Shown here one piece after another: positions 37,017-45,907 of a DNA stretch of 64,000 nucleotides. Position 1 is the first letter of the stretch, and every line of letters begins with the position of its first letter. Below the pieces are notes generated by a model. That model saw nothing but the letters and a program-made list of their open reading frames with translations, had not been told where the DNA came from and made no database searches. The DNA is from Flavobacterium buctense (lineage in GTDB: Bacteria > Bacteroidota > Bacteroidia > Flavobacteriales > Flavobacteriaceae), in NCBI RefSeq assembly GCF_014486695.1, contig NZ_JACTAB010000001.1:840173-904172 (forward strand), written 5' to 3'. The translations under genes were made by a program, and so were the position numbers.

Positions 37017-37044
37017 CATAACTTATAACTCATAACTTATAACT
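37017..37044 (+). repeat. 14-bp tandem duplication before queA
   Basis: CATAACTTATAACT twice; each half is itself two related heptamers (CATAACT, TATAACT). It ends 8 bases before the queA start. Confidence 0.8.
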
Positions 37045-37052
37045 CTATTTAG

Positions 37053-38102
37053 ATGAAATTATCTCACTTTCAATTCAATTTACCCACCGAATTACTAGCT
37101 GAATTTCCTGTAGAAAACCGTGACGAATCAAGATTGATGGTCGTTAACCGAAAAACCAAAACTATTGAACACAAATTATTCAAAGACATTATCAACTATT
37201 TTGACGATGGCGATGTAATGATTTTGAACAATACCAAAGTTTTTCCGGCGCGTATGTACGGAAACAAAGAAAAAACCGGTGCTCGTATCGAAGTTTTCTT
37301 ATTAAGAGAACTTAATGCAGAACAACGTCTTTGGGATGTATTAGTAGATCCGGCTCGTAAAATCAGAATTGGAAATAAATTGTATTTCGGAGAAGACGAT
37401 TCATTAGTGGCAGAAGTTATAGACAACACTACGTCTCGTGGGAGAACTTTGCGTTTCCTTTACGATGGGTCATATACCGAATTCAGAAGAAAATTAACCG
37501 AACTGGGTGAAACCCCAATTCCAAAATACATCAACCGCGAAGTAACCGAAGAAGATGCCGAGCGTTACCAAACGATTTATGCCAAAGAAGAAGGCGCAGT
37601 TGCTGCACCAACAGCCGGTTTGCACTTCTCAAAACACTTGTTGAAACGATTAGAAATCAAAGGTATCAACTTCGCTGAAGTTACGCTACACGTTGGTTTA
37701 GGTACATTCAATCCGGTTGAGGTAGAAGATTTGTCTAAACACAAAATGGACTCCGAAGAGCTAATCATTTCTCAAGAAGCTTGCGACATTGTCAACAATG
37801 CCAAAGTAAAAAAGAAAAAAGTATGCTGCATCGGAACCACTTCAATGAGAGCAATCGAAAGTTCGGTTTCTTCCGCCAGAACCATGAATCCTTATACGGG
37901 TTGGACCAATAAATTCATTTTTCCGCCGTATGATTTCAGTATCGCCGATTGCATGGTAACCAATTTCCATACGCCAAAATCAACCTTATTGATGATGGTT
38001 TCCGCTTTCTGTGGTCACGATTTAATGAAAAAAGCTTACGAAGAAGCCATCAAAGAAAAATACCGTTTCTACTCCTACGGAGACGCGATGTTAATCATCT
38101 AA
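37053..38102 (+). CDS. queA: S-adenosylmethionine:tRNA ribosyltransferase-isomerase
   Basis: 349 residues, standard QueA length. Signatures: [19 protein letters not shown] at the start, [27 protein letters not shown] (about 183-194) and [12 protein letters not shown] (about 211-222). It transfers the ribosyl part of SAM to 7-aminomethyl-7-deazaguanine in tRNA during queuosine synthesis. queE, an earlier step of the same pathway, is at 56270 in this window. Confidence 0.96.
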   Translation: MKLSHFQFNLPTELLAEFPVENRDESRLMVVNRKTKTIEHKLFKDIINYFDDGDVMILNNTKVFPARMYGNKEKTGARIEVFLLRELNAEQRLWDVLVDPARKIRIGNKLYFGEDDSLVAEVIDNTTSRGRTLRFLYDGSYTEFRRKLTELGETPIPKYINREVTEEDAERYQTIYAKEEGAVAAPTAGLHFSKHLLKRLEIKGINFAEVTLHVGLGTFNPVEVEDLSKHKMDSEELIISQEACDIVNNAKVKKKKVCCIGTTSMRAIESSVSSARTMNPYTGWTNKFIFPPYDFSIADCMVTNFHTPKSTLLMMVSAFCGHDLMKKAYEEAIKEKYRFYSYGDAMLII

Positions 38103-38108
38103 AAAGAC

Positions 38109-38139
38109 AATCCTAACAGCAATGTTGGGATTTTTTTTT
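38109..38139 (+). terminator. queA terminator
   Basis: Stem AATCCTAAC / GTTGGGATT (one wobble) followed by nine T. The dispersed repeat copy D begins directly after it. Confidence 0.85.
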
Positions 38140-38226
38140 GGAAGCTGTTTCCTGCTTTCCGTTGTAATCTTTTTAAATTTCCCTCCGGAAAATCTAAAAA
38201 GGATTTCCACTCCAATCAGGGCTAGG
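38140..38226 (+). repeat. Dispersed stem-loop repeat, copy D (degenerate)
   Basis: GGAAGCTG, CCTGCTTTCCG, a central stem TTTTTAAATTTCC / GGAAAATCTAAAAA and the end CCAATCAGGGCTA. Conserved ends carry changes (CAGGG for CGGGG), but order and pairing are kept. A pyrimidine-rich stretch (38247-38283) lies between it and kynU. Confidence 0.7.
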
Positions 38227-38307
38227 GTCAACTGCACATTAAAACTTTCCCCTTTTCCCTTTTTTCTTTCCCCTTTTTTTTACTTTTACGCCAAACTAAA
38301 CAACACT

Positions 38308-39585
38308 ATGACTTTTCAAAATACCCGCGAATTTGCACAACAACTCGATTCGCAAGACGAATTAAAACAATACCGAGACGAATTTATTTTCCCGCAACAC
38401 AACGGTAAAAACGTGGTTTACTTCACCGGAAATTCCTTAGGGTTACAACCCAAACGCACCAAAAAATATGTAGAAGACGTAATGAACGATTGGGGCAATT
38501 TAGCCGTGGAAGGCCACTTCTATGCCGAAAAACCATGGTGGGATTACCACGAGAGATTCGCCAATCCGTTGAGCGGAATAGTTGGTGCAAAACCATCCGA
38601 AATCACAGTAATGAATACTTTAACGGTGAATTTACACTTGTTAATGGTGTCGTTTTACAATCCCACAACCACTCGATACAAAATCATTTGCGAAGAAAAA
38701 GCTTTTCCGTCCGACCAATACATGTTCCAAAGTCAAGTGAATTTTCACGGCTATAAAACCGAAGACTCCATAGTCGAAATCAAACGCAGAGAAGGCGAAC
38801 ACAACATTCGGTTAGAAGACATTTTAGCCAAAATAAACGAAGTAGGTGATGAGTTGGCTTTAGTATTAATTGGAGGCGTAAATTATTATACAGGACAAGT
38901 TTTCGATATGAAAACCATCACCGAAGCCGGACACAAAGTAGGTGCCAAAGTAGGATTCGATTTGGCACACGCCGCAGGAAATATCGAATTAAAATTGCAC
39001 GAATGGAACGTAGATTTCGCCGCTTGGTGCAGCTACAAATACATGAATTCCGGACCGGGAAATGCATCAGGTTGTTTTGTCCACGAAAAACACCACCACG
39101 TCAATTTACCTCGTTTTGCCGGTTGGTGGGGACATAATAAAGAACGTCGTTTCAAAATGGAACCACAGTTTGAACCCGTTCATGGTGCCGACGGTTGGCA
39201 AGTAAGTAACTTACCAATATTGTCACTGGCTCCTTATTTAGCATCGGTAGAAATGTTCGCCGAAGTAGGTATGGAAAAACTAATCAAGAAACGAAACCAA
39301 CTAACGGCTTACTTAGAATTTATCCTTCATGAAATTGATAAGGACATTGACGGCACTGAATTTGAAATCATTACGCCTTCCTATCAAGAAGAAAGAGCTT
39401 GCCAACTTTCAGTTTTTCTTCACGGTCAAGGCAGAAGTTTATTCGACTATTTAATGAAAAACGGTGTCATTACCGACTGGCGTGAGCCCAACGTAATCCG
39501 CCTGGCACCGGCGCCATTCTATTGTTCTTATGAAGATATGTATGAGTTCGGACAAATCTTAAAACGTGGAATTTTAACCAAATAA
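38308..39585 (+). CDS. kynU: Kynureninase
   Basis: 425 residues from ATG 38308 (MTFQNTREFAQQLDSQDEL); the upstream in-frame extension would run through the repeat and pyrimidine tract. PLP lysine in WCSYKYMNSGPGN (about residue 239), FTGNSLGLQPK near the N-terminus, and FDLAHAAGN before the lysine are typical. It cleaves kynurenine or 3-hydroxykynurenine, giving anthranilate or 3-hydroxyanthranilate plus alanine. kmo lies 6 kb downstream, so the kynurenine branch is present though not in one operon. Confidence 0.95.
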   Translation: MTFQNTREFAQQLDSQDELKQYRDEFIFPQHNGKNVVYFTGNSLGLQPKRTKKYVEDVMNDWGNLAVEGHFYAEKPWWDYHERFANPLSGIVGAKPSEITVMNTLTVNLHLLMVSFYNPTTTRYKIICEEKAFPSDQYMFQSQVNFHGYKTEDSIVEIKRREGEHNIRLEDILAKINEVGDELALVLIGGVNYYTGQVFDMKTITEAGHKVGAKVGFDLAHAAGNIELKLHEWNVDFAAWCSYKYMNSGPGNASGCFVHEKHHHVNLPRFAGWWGHNKERRFKMEPQFEPVHGADGWQVSNLPILSLAPYLASVEMFAEVGMEKLIKKRNQLTAYLEFILHEIDKDIDGTEFEIITPSYQEERACQLSVFLHGQGRSLFDYLMKNGVITDWREPNVIRLAPAPFYCSYEDMYEFGQILKRGILTK

Positions 39586-39587
39586 TA

Positions 39588-39618
39588 TTGGTTTTATAAA
39601 AAACAATTCGTTGATTTG
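39588..39618 (+). promoter_or_regulatory. Candidate promoter of the T9SS metalloprotease gene
   Basis: TTGG (39588-39591), about a 20-base spacer and TTGATTTG (39611-39618; one mismatch to TAnnTTTG). Confidence 0.5.
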
Positions 39619-39658
39619 CAATATATTATTAATTCAAACCACAACCCAAAAAATTAGA

Positions 39659-41713
39659 ATGAGAACAAAATTACACTTAGCAATCGTTGCTTTTTTTGCC
39701 TTTTTAACAGCAAGCAATGCCCAAGTTTCTGAGAAAGAAGCGGAAGCAAGATTATGGATAAAAGCCAACGAAAAAGAATTACAAATCAATCCTGAAGATT
39801 CTTTTTCACTTCGTTTTGTTAGAAAAACACAAGCCGGAGAAACACTTCGTTTCCAACAACTGAAAAATGGTGTGCCGGTATTTGATTCAGAAATATTAGT
39901 GCATTTTTCTCCTTACGGTGAAATTACAAGTACAGCTTCAACGTACAAGCCAACCATAGCGAACATCAACACAACGCCTTCTATCAGCAAAGAAAATGCT
40001 ATTGCAATTTCTAATCAGGCATTAGAAGTTACGGGAGATATTACTTTTCAAGAAAGTAAATTAGTTTTTTATGATAAACTTGGCGGAACCAAATTGGTTT
40101 ACAGAGTAGTAACCGATTCGTTTTCTAAAACCGGAAGTTGGGAAACAATAGTAGATGCCCTAACAGGTGAAGTTTTAAGTACCAAAGACATTGCATACTA
40201 TTACAACAAACACAAACACGGTAAAGAAGAAAGTAATCCTCCGGTAGCCATGGCGCCTTTTGCTTTAGTTTCAGGAACCGGAATGGTTTTTAATCCGGAT
40301 CCACTTTCTCAAGCCGGTGTTGCTTATGGTGCTGCAGGGTATACGGATGGTAACGATGCTGCAACAACCCAAATGAACAATGCGAGAACTTCAGTTATTT
40401 TACCTGAAATTGATTTAACAGCCGGCGTTTATAAACTCAAAAGTTCTTATGCCGAAATTAAAGAGTTAGGTTCTCCGGCTAAAGGTTTGTTTACTCAAGC
40501 TACTTCAGCTTTCAATTTTACCAGATCTGAAGACGGTTTTGAGGCCGTAACCGCCTTTTATCATATCGACAAGAGTATGCGTTACATTAATGAAACTTTA
40601 GGAATTCCTTGTGTGCCTTACCAAGGAGCCAATGGTGGTTTGGTGTTCTTCGATGCTCATGGAGCGAATAGCGCAGATAACTCCTTTTATTCCAATGGTC
40701 AATTGCAGTTTGGAGAAGGTGGTGTTGATGATGCCGAAGATGCTGATGTAATTTTACACGAATTAGGTCATGGATTACACGATTGGATTACCGGTGGTGG
40801 TCTATCGCAAGTAAACGGATTAAGCGAAGGTTCAGGGGATTATTGGGCAGTTTCTTACAGCAGAAGCTTAAACCAATGGACATCAGATACACCTCAATAC
40901 AATTGGGTTTTCGGATGGGATGGACACAATCCTTTTTGGAACGGAAGAACAACCGATTATGGCGCCTCTTATAGCGGTGGATTAGTGGGTCAAATTCATA
41001 CCGATGGTCAAATTTGGGGTACGGTTCTAATGAAAATTTGGGATGGCATCGGAAGAGAAAAAACAGATAAAGCGTTTCTAAACGGATTGGATTTAACCAC
41101 AAGTAATACCAACCAACAAAATGCTGCTATCGCAGTAAGAACGGCTGCTATGGATATGAACTATCCTTGTGCCGATGTAGCTTTAATGACTGAAAAATTC
41201 TCGGAAGCAGGTTATACAATGCCGGCCATTTCTTTAAGAATGAATCCTATCCCTAATCAAACCGTTCAAGCCGGTGTTTCAAACACTTATACTTTGCCAA
41301 GTTATGCCGAATTAGCCAACCCAATTACTGATAATTGTGATGCAGGTTTGACACAATCTCCAGTTGTTGGTACAGTTTTAGCACCCGGAACTTATAGTAT
41401 AACAATGGTAGCTACTAGTGGTTCAACAGTAAGCAGAACATTTACATTGACCGTATTACCATTCTTAGATATAAATGAAAACGTGAGAAACAACTTTATC
41501 ATGTATCCAAATCCTGCTTCAAACCAAATTACGGTAAAAGGAGAATTTGACGCCAACGAAAGTGTAACAATCTATAATGTTTTAGGTCAAGCGGTAATGA
41601 ATAAAGCCATTACTTCAAATGAAGAAAATATTGATGTTTCCAATTTGGCTTCAGGAGTTTACAACGTAACTTTTAATACCGCTAAAGTAACTCGTAAGTT
41701 TATCAAAGAATAA
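39659..41713 (+). CDS. Secreted zinc metalloprotease with type IX secretion C-terminal domain
   Basis: 684 residues from ATG 39659 (signal peptide MRTKLHLAIVAFFAFLTASN-AQ). An FTP/PepSY-like propeptide (about 25-190) is followed by a gluzincin domain with HELGH at 367-371 and a downstream Glu in GLSEGSGDYW, the M36/M4-type zinc site. A short Ig-like region (about 535-610, RMNPIPNQTVQAG...) precedes a type A T9SS sorting domain (IMYPNPASNQITVKGEFD to KFIKE). It is exported through the type IX system to the cell surface or medium. Family closest to M36 fungalysin-like; substrate unknown. Confidence 0.88.
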   Translation: MRTKLHLAIVAFFAFLTASNAQVSEKEAEARLWIKANEKELQINPEDSFSLRFVRKTQAGETLRFQQLKNGVPVFDSEILVHFSPYGEITSTASTYKPTIANINTTPSISKENAIAISNQALEVTGDITFQESKLVFYDKLGGTKLVYRVVTDSFSKTGSWETIVDALTGEVLSTKDIAYYYNKHKHGKEESNPPVAMAPFALVSGTGMVFNPDPLSQAGVAYGAAGYTDGNDAATTQMNNARTSVILPEIDLTAGVYKLKSSYAEIKELGSPAKGLFTQATSAFNFTRSEDGFEAVTAFYHIDKSMRYINETLGIPCVPYQGANGGLVFFDAHGANSADNSFYSNGQLQFGEGGVDDAEDADVILHELGHGLHDWITGGGLSQVNGLSEGSGDYWAVSYSRSLNQWTSDTPQYNWVFGWDGHNPFWNGRTTDYGASYSGGLVGQIHTDGQIWGTVLMKIWDGIGREKTDKAFLNGLDLTTSNTNQQNAAIAVRTAAMDMNYPCADVALMTEKFSEAGYTMPAISLRMNPIPNQTVQAGVSNTYTLPSYAELANPITDNCDAGLTQSPVVGTVLAPGTYSITMVATSGSTVSRTFTLTVLPFLDINENVRNNFIMYPNPASNQITVKGEFDANESVTIYNVLGQAVMNKAITSNEENIDVSNLASGVYNVTFNTAKVTRKFIKE

Positions 41714-41734
41714 ACTTTTAACTCAAAATACTAT

Positions 41735-41768
41735 AAACCACAATGAGTTATCATTGTGGTTTTTTTAT
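41735..41768 (+). terminator. Terminator after the metalloprotease gene
   Basis: A 12-bp perfect stem AAACCACAATGA / TCATTGTGGTTT with a GTTA loop and a T run. Confidence 0.9.
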
Positions 41769-41811
41769 TTAAAAAAATGACTCAGCAACTCAGGAGCACT
41801 AAAACTTAATC

Positions 41812-41842
41812 TTGCAAAAACCTCAGAACCTTAGTACCTTTG
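41812..41842 (+). promoter_or_regulatory. Promoter of the arginase-family gene, inside an 8-bp array
   Basis: TTG (41812-41814), a 20-base spacer and TACCTTTG (41835-41842), an exact -7 box that is also one unit of the tandem array at 41819-41858. Confidence 0.75.
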
Positions 41843-41858
41843 CACTATAGAACCTTAA
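41819..41858 (+). repeat. 8-bp tandem array containing the -7 box
   Basis: Octamers AACCTCAG, AACCTTAG, TACCTTTG, CACTATAG, AACCTTAA. A related pair CTCAGCAA, CTCAGGAG lies at 41781-41796. Confidence 0.7.
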
Positions 41859-41864
41859 AGCAAA

Positions 41865-42953
41865 ATGACTAAACAACAAATTATTGCCAATTTTGATCCA
41901 AGCCAACCCGGTTTAGCCGATGCGACGGTTTTTGGATTGCCTTTTTCTGCAGAACAATCAGAAATCATTATAATTCCCGTGCCATGGGAAGTAACGGTAA
42001 GTTATGGTGCCGGTGCCTCAGAAGGTTCGGAAGCCATAGTTGAGGCTTCGTTCCAAGTCGATTTAAATCACCAAGATTTTCCGGAGTTGTGGAAACTCGG
42101 AATCTATTTAGAAGAAGCGCCAACCCATTGGAAACAAAATTCGGATAAATACAAAGCATTGGCACAGCCCATAATAGAATTATTGGAAAGTGGTGAAGCG
42201 GTAGAAAATTATCCTGCCCTACAATCGGATTTAGATAAAATCAATAAAGTGTGTCGCGACTTGCATACCGAAGTAAAAGAAAAAGTTTTGTTTTGGATGC
42301 AACAAGGTAAAAAAGTGGCGCTTATTGGGGGCGATCATTCTACACCATTAGGTTATTATGAAGCGTTGGCCAGTATTCATGACAATTTCGGAATCTTGCA
42401 TTTAGATGCGCACATGGATTTGAGAATTGCTTACGAAGGTTTTACTTATTCGCATGCTTCAATTATGTATAACGCCTTGCAAATTCCTCAAATTACTAAA
42501 TTGGTACAAGTCGGAATCCGCGATTTCTGCGAACAAGAAGTAGGCGTGGTTAAAAAAGAAAACGGAAGAGTGTTAATCAATACGGATGCCGATTTAAAAG
42601 CAGAAACTTTTGAAGGCAAAACATGGGCACAACAATGCGATGCGATTATGGCCACCTTACCCCAAAAAGTATGCATCAGTTTTGATATAGATGGCATGTA
42701 TCCATGGTATTGTCCAAATACCGGCACTCCGGTACCTGGTGGATTTTCGTTTGAACAAGCTACTTATTTGTTTAATAAATTAGCCGAAAGCGGTAAAGAA
42801 ATCATTGGTTTCGATTTAGTAGAAGTAGCGCCGGGAGAAACCGGCGATTGGGATGGGAACGTAGGCGCAAGAATGTTATTTCATATGTGTGGCGTTTTGG
42901 CCAAAAATAACGGACTAAATGTTGGTCAGAAAATCAATTTTCAGAGAAGGTAA
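41865..42953 (+). CDS. Arginase/agmatinase family metallohydrolase
   Basis: 362 residues, ureohydrolase fold. All manganese ligands are present: GGDHSTPLG (about 157-165), LDAHMDLR (about 180-187) and SFDIDGMYP (about 269-277). Members hydrolyse arginine, agmatine, formiminoglutamate or related C-N bonds, and the substrate loop here is not diagnostic. It is longer than classical arginases (about 300) because of an N-terminal and an internal insert (WKQNSDKYKALAQPI). It lies between kynU and kmo, but no link is shown. It has its own exact promoter. Confidence 0.85.
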   Translation: MTKQQIIANFDPSQPGLADATVFGLPFSAEQSEIIIIPVPWEVTVSYGAGASEGSEAIVEASFQVDLNHQDFPELWKLGIYLEEAPTHWKQNSDKYKALAQPIIELLESGEAVENYPALQSDLDKINKVCRDLHTEVKEKVLFWMQQGKKVALIGGDHSTPLGYYEALASIHDNFGILHLDAHMDLRIAYEGFTYSHASIMYNALQIPQITKLVQVGIRDFCEQEVGVVKKENGRVLINTDADLKAETFEGKTWAQQCDAIMATLPQKVCISFDIDGMYPWYCPNTGTPVPGGFSFEQATYLFNKLAESGKEIIGFDLVEVAPGETGDWDGNVGARMLFHMCGVLAKNNGLNVGQKINFQRR

Positions 42954-42975
42954 TTTATCTTAAAACTACTATAAG

Positions 42976-43010
42976 AAACCCTTTCACACAACTGAAAGGG
43001 TTTTGTTTTT
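42976..43010. terminator. Bidirectional terminator after the arginase-family gene
   Basis: An 11-bp stem AAACCCTTTCA / TGAAAGGGTTT followed by T on the plus strand. It lies between convergent genes and overlaps the stop of the GldL-like gene. Confidence 0.85.
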
Positions 43011-43302
43011 ACTGATTTCTGATGACTCTCTTTCTTCTAATGAGAACATAAACCAAACCTGCGATGGATCCCAAGCACAAGAAACCTATGGTCCACATTA
43101 ACTTTTCAGAGCTATTGATGGTTTTTGAATTGTAGACTTCATAAAGTGCTGTAATGACAAATACAGCCAAACTAAGCAACCCAATTATCAACAACATCGA
43201 AGCTCCCGGCCAATGCATTATTTTAAACAATGCTCCAATGATAGTTGCAATAAAAGACAAGATAAAACTGGTTGTTACAATTTTGTCGAGATTGATTTCC
43301 AT
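43009..43302 (-). CDS. Small GldL-like membrane protein
   Basis: 97 residues with three hydrophobic segments (about 10-27, 33-54 and 67-86). The KIMHWPGAS motif (about 27-35) is the hallmark of the GldL transmembrane region of the type IX secretion/gliding motor, but the large cytoplasmic domain of GldL is absent. It may be a stand-alone paralogue of the motor membrane segment. Convergent with the arginase-family gene; single-gene unit. Function unknown. Confidence 0.7.
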   Translation of the reverse strand: MEINLDKIVTTSFILSFIATIIGALFKIMHWPGASMLLIIGLLSLAVFVITALYEVYNSKTINSSEKLMWTIGFLCLGSIAGLVYVLIRRKRVIRNQ

Positions 43303-43416
43303 AAATAGTTTTTGTTGGTTTTTAGTTTAGCTAATATATTAAAATGATTACAATATTTTCAGACTAAAACCGAGACTTTTCATTTTTCTTCCCGTAAATA
43401 GTGCGCTCCAATTCCT

Positions 43417-43424
43417 TATATTTG
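43417..43424 (+). promoter_or_regulatory. -7 box of the penicillin-acylase gene
   Basis: TATATTTG, an exact TAnnTTTG, 20 bases before the ATG at 43444. The -33 region is less clear. Confidence 0.55.
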
Positions 43425-43443
43425 TTATTCAATCACTATCTCC

Positions 43444-45843
43444 ATGAAACTCATAAAAAAAATACTGCTGGTATTGTCATTTTTAATTGTGCTAGTTGTT
43501 ATTGTTGGCGTAAGTTATTTGCAATACAGCAAACCGGAATATGAGGGCGAATTAACCCTTGGTACTATCAATAAAGAAACTACAGTTTACTTTGATGATT
43601 ATGGTGTGCCGCACATTTATGCCGACAACCAAAAAGATGCTATGACCACTTTGGGTTATGTTCATGCCCAAGACCGACTTTGGCAAATGGAACTTATGCG
43701 ACGCATCGCTCCGGGAAGACTTTCGGAGATTTTTGGTGGTGCCGCTTTAAAAACCGATAGGTTCTTTTCCGGAATTGGTATCGATGAAAATTCAGCCAAA
43801 GCAGTCGCGCAATTAGACAAAAACTCTCCAATGTATATTTTGACACAAGCCTATCTCGACGGAATCAATCAATATATCGCCGACGGAATAACACCGGTTG
43901 AAATTCGTTTATTAGGAATAGAGCAAGAGAAATTCACATTAAAAGACGTCTATAATATTTTCGGATTCATGTCTTTTAGCTTTGCTATGGCGCAAAAAAC
44001 CGATCCATTACTGACTGATATACGCGACCGATTTGGCGCAGACTATTTAAAAGATTTTGGAATCAATGGTGAGTTGGGCACCCAACAATTGGAATCTTTT
44101 CAAGGAAAATATAAAGAGTATAGCAAAATCTCTAAGTCAGTTGCCAATTTGCTCGAAACTTCTCCCGTTCCAGCTTTTATAGGTAGTAACAGTTGGGTAA
44201 TAGGCGGCGAAAAAACCAAAAACGGCAAGGTGATTTTGGCCAATGATCCGCACATCATGTATTCCCAACCCGGAACTTGGTACGAAGCACACATCGTTTG
44301 TCCCAATTATGAAATTTATGGGTATTATATCGCCGGTACGCCGTTTCCACTCTTGGGACACAATCGAGATTATGCTTATGGCTTGACCATGTTTGAAAAC
44401 GATGATGTCGATTTCTTTCAAGAGGAAGAAAATCCGAATAATCCAAAGCAATACAAAACACCGGAAGGGTACAAAAATTATACGTACCAACAAAAAAACA
44501 TCAAAGTCAAAGACAGTGTCGATGTCAAACTTAATGTAAAAACCAGTAAACACGGACCAATTATAACTGGATTGCTTGACGAATTAAAAACGGATAAATC
44601 TGTCGCGATGTATTGGATTTATACCCAACAAAAAAATCAGATTCTCGAGGCAGTATATGAGTTGTCCCATGCTAAAAATTTGGAGAGTTTTCATAAAAGT
44701 ATCGAATTGATTCACGCACCGGGATTGAATATTATGTATGGCGATGCCAAAGGCAATATTGCATGGATTACTTCCGGGAAATTGTATAAAGTTGATCAAA
44801 GTGTGAATACCAATTTCATCCTCAATGGCGCTAATGGTATCGATGATAAAAAAGCGTTTCTTGCTTTCGCTAAAAATCCTCAGGCAATTAATCCGCCTTG
44901 GCATTATGTGTACAGTTCGAATAACCAACCAACACCAATCGACGGCTATTTGTATCCGGGTTATTATCTGCCCAAAGACAGAGCAATCAGAATCGATGGT
45001 TTGTTAAGTCCGAAAAACGATTGGACTAAAGAAGACGTTTCCAAAATGATAGTCGATAATACATCGGCAACAGCTCAAACTATTGTGGCTACTATGACCA
45101 AACATTTAAATCCGGCCGAACTTTCAAAAACAGAAAAGGAGGCGCTAACTGTTTTACAAACTTGGAAAGCGACACATAATTTAGAAGACATCGCACCCAC
45201 CATTTACAACAAATGGATTTACTTTTATTTGAAAAACACTTTAGAAGATGAATTCGGTGAAGAGAATTTCAACTTGTTATTGAGTACACACATCGTCAAA
45301 CAAATGATTGAAGCGCAAACCCAAAACGCCAATTCGCCTTGGTGGGACAACATCAATACAAAGGAGAAAAAAGAAACCCAATTAGAAATCCTTACTAAAT
45401 CATTTAAAGAAGCAATTGCCGCTTTAGAAAACCAATGGGGAAGTGGAGTGCTACAATGGAAATGGGGAAAAGTGCACCAAGTAACCTTCCAACATCCAAT
45501 CGGTAAAGTAAAAATGTTCAGTAAGTTTTTTAATGTTGGTCCATTCGAGATAGCAGGTTCAAATGAAGTTATTGATAACCAATTGTTTATTTACTCCAAC
45601 GATGCGATAATTCCGGTAAAAGGAGGTCCGTCAACACGTCGTATCATTGATTTTTCAGATGTTGAGAACAGTTGGAGTGTTTTGCCAACAGGACAATCCG
45701 GAAACCCAATGAGTAAGCATTACAGCGATCAATCGGAAATGTTTGTAAAAGGCAAATTCCGAAAGATGAAGTTGAATAAAAAAGAAATAGAAGCATCTTC
45801 GACTAAATTGGTTTTCAAACCGGTTAAGCAAAGTGTAAAATAA
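43444..45843 (+). CDS. Penicillin acylase family (Ntn-hydrolase)
   Basis: 799 residues with an N-terminal membrane anchor or signal (about 1-25). The alpha part (about 35-220) has the TVYFDDYGVPHIYADNQ and LGYVHAQDRLWQMELMRRI blocks. Autocleavage is expected before Ser248 in IGSNSWVIGG, which becomes the N-terminal nucleophile of the beta chain. The beta chain includes ANDPHIMYSQPG, GTPFPLLGHN and the C-terminal GGPSTRRIID. Members hydrolyse amides such as acyl-homoserine lactones or beta-lactam side chains; the substrate here is unknown. Periplasmic location inferred. Confidence 0.9.
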   Translation: MKLIKKILLVLSFLIVLVVIVGVSYLQYSKPEYEGELTLGTINKETTVYFDDYGVPHIYADNQKDAMTTLGYVHAQDRLWQMELMRRIAPGRLSEIFGGAALKTDRFFSGIGIDENSAKAVAQLDKNSPMYILTQAYLDGINQYIADGITPVEIRLLGIEQEKFTLKDVYNIFGFMSFSFAMAQKTDPLLTDIRDRFGADYLKDFGINGELGTQQLESFQGKYKEYSKISKSVANLLETSPVPAFIGSNSWVIGGEKTKNGKVILANDPHIMYSQPGTWYEAHIVCPNYEIYGYYIAGTPFPLLGHNRDYAYGLTMFENDDVDFFQEEENPNNPKQYKTPEGYKNYTYQQKNIKVKDSVDVKLNVKTSKHGPIITGLLDELKTDKSVAMYWIYTQQKNQILEAVYELSHAKNLESFHKSIELIHAPGLNIMYGDAKGNIAWITSGKLYKVDQSVNTNFILNGANGIDDKKAFLAFAKNPQAINPPWHYVYSSNNQPTPIDGYLYPGYYLPKDRAIRIDGLLSPKNDWTKEDVSKMIVDNTSATAQTIVATMTKHLNPAELSKTEKEALTVLQTWKATHNLEDIAPTIYNKWIYFYLKNTLEDEFGEENFNLLLSTHIVKQMIEAQTQNANSPWWDNINTKEKKETQLEILTKSFKEAIAALENQWGSGVLQWKWGKVHQVTFQHPIGKVKMFSKFFNVGPFEIAGSNEVIDNQLFIYSNDAIIPVKGGPSTRRIIDFSDVENSWSVLPTGQSGNPMSKHYSDQSEMFVKGKFRKMKLNKKEIEASSTKLVFKPVKQSVK

Positions 45844-45877
45844 TCCTAATTCCATTCGCCTATTCGGGTCAAAAAAG

Positions 45878-45885
45878 TAAATTTG
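45878..45885 (+). promoter_or_regulatory. -7 box of kmo
   Basis: TAAATTTG, an exact TAnnTTTG, 23 bases before the kmo start. Confidence 0.5.
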
Positions 45886-45907
45886 CAAAACCGTTTATAA
45901 AAATTTC

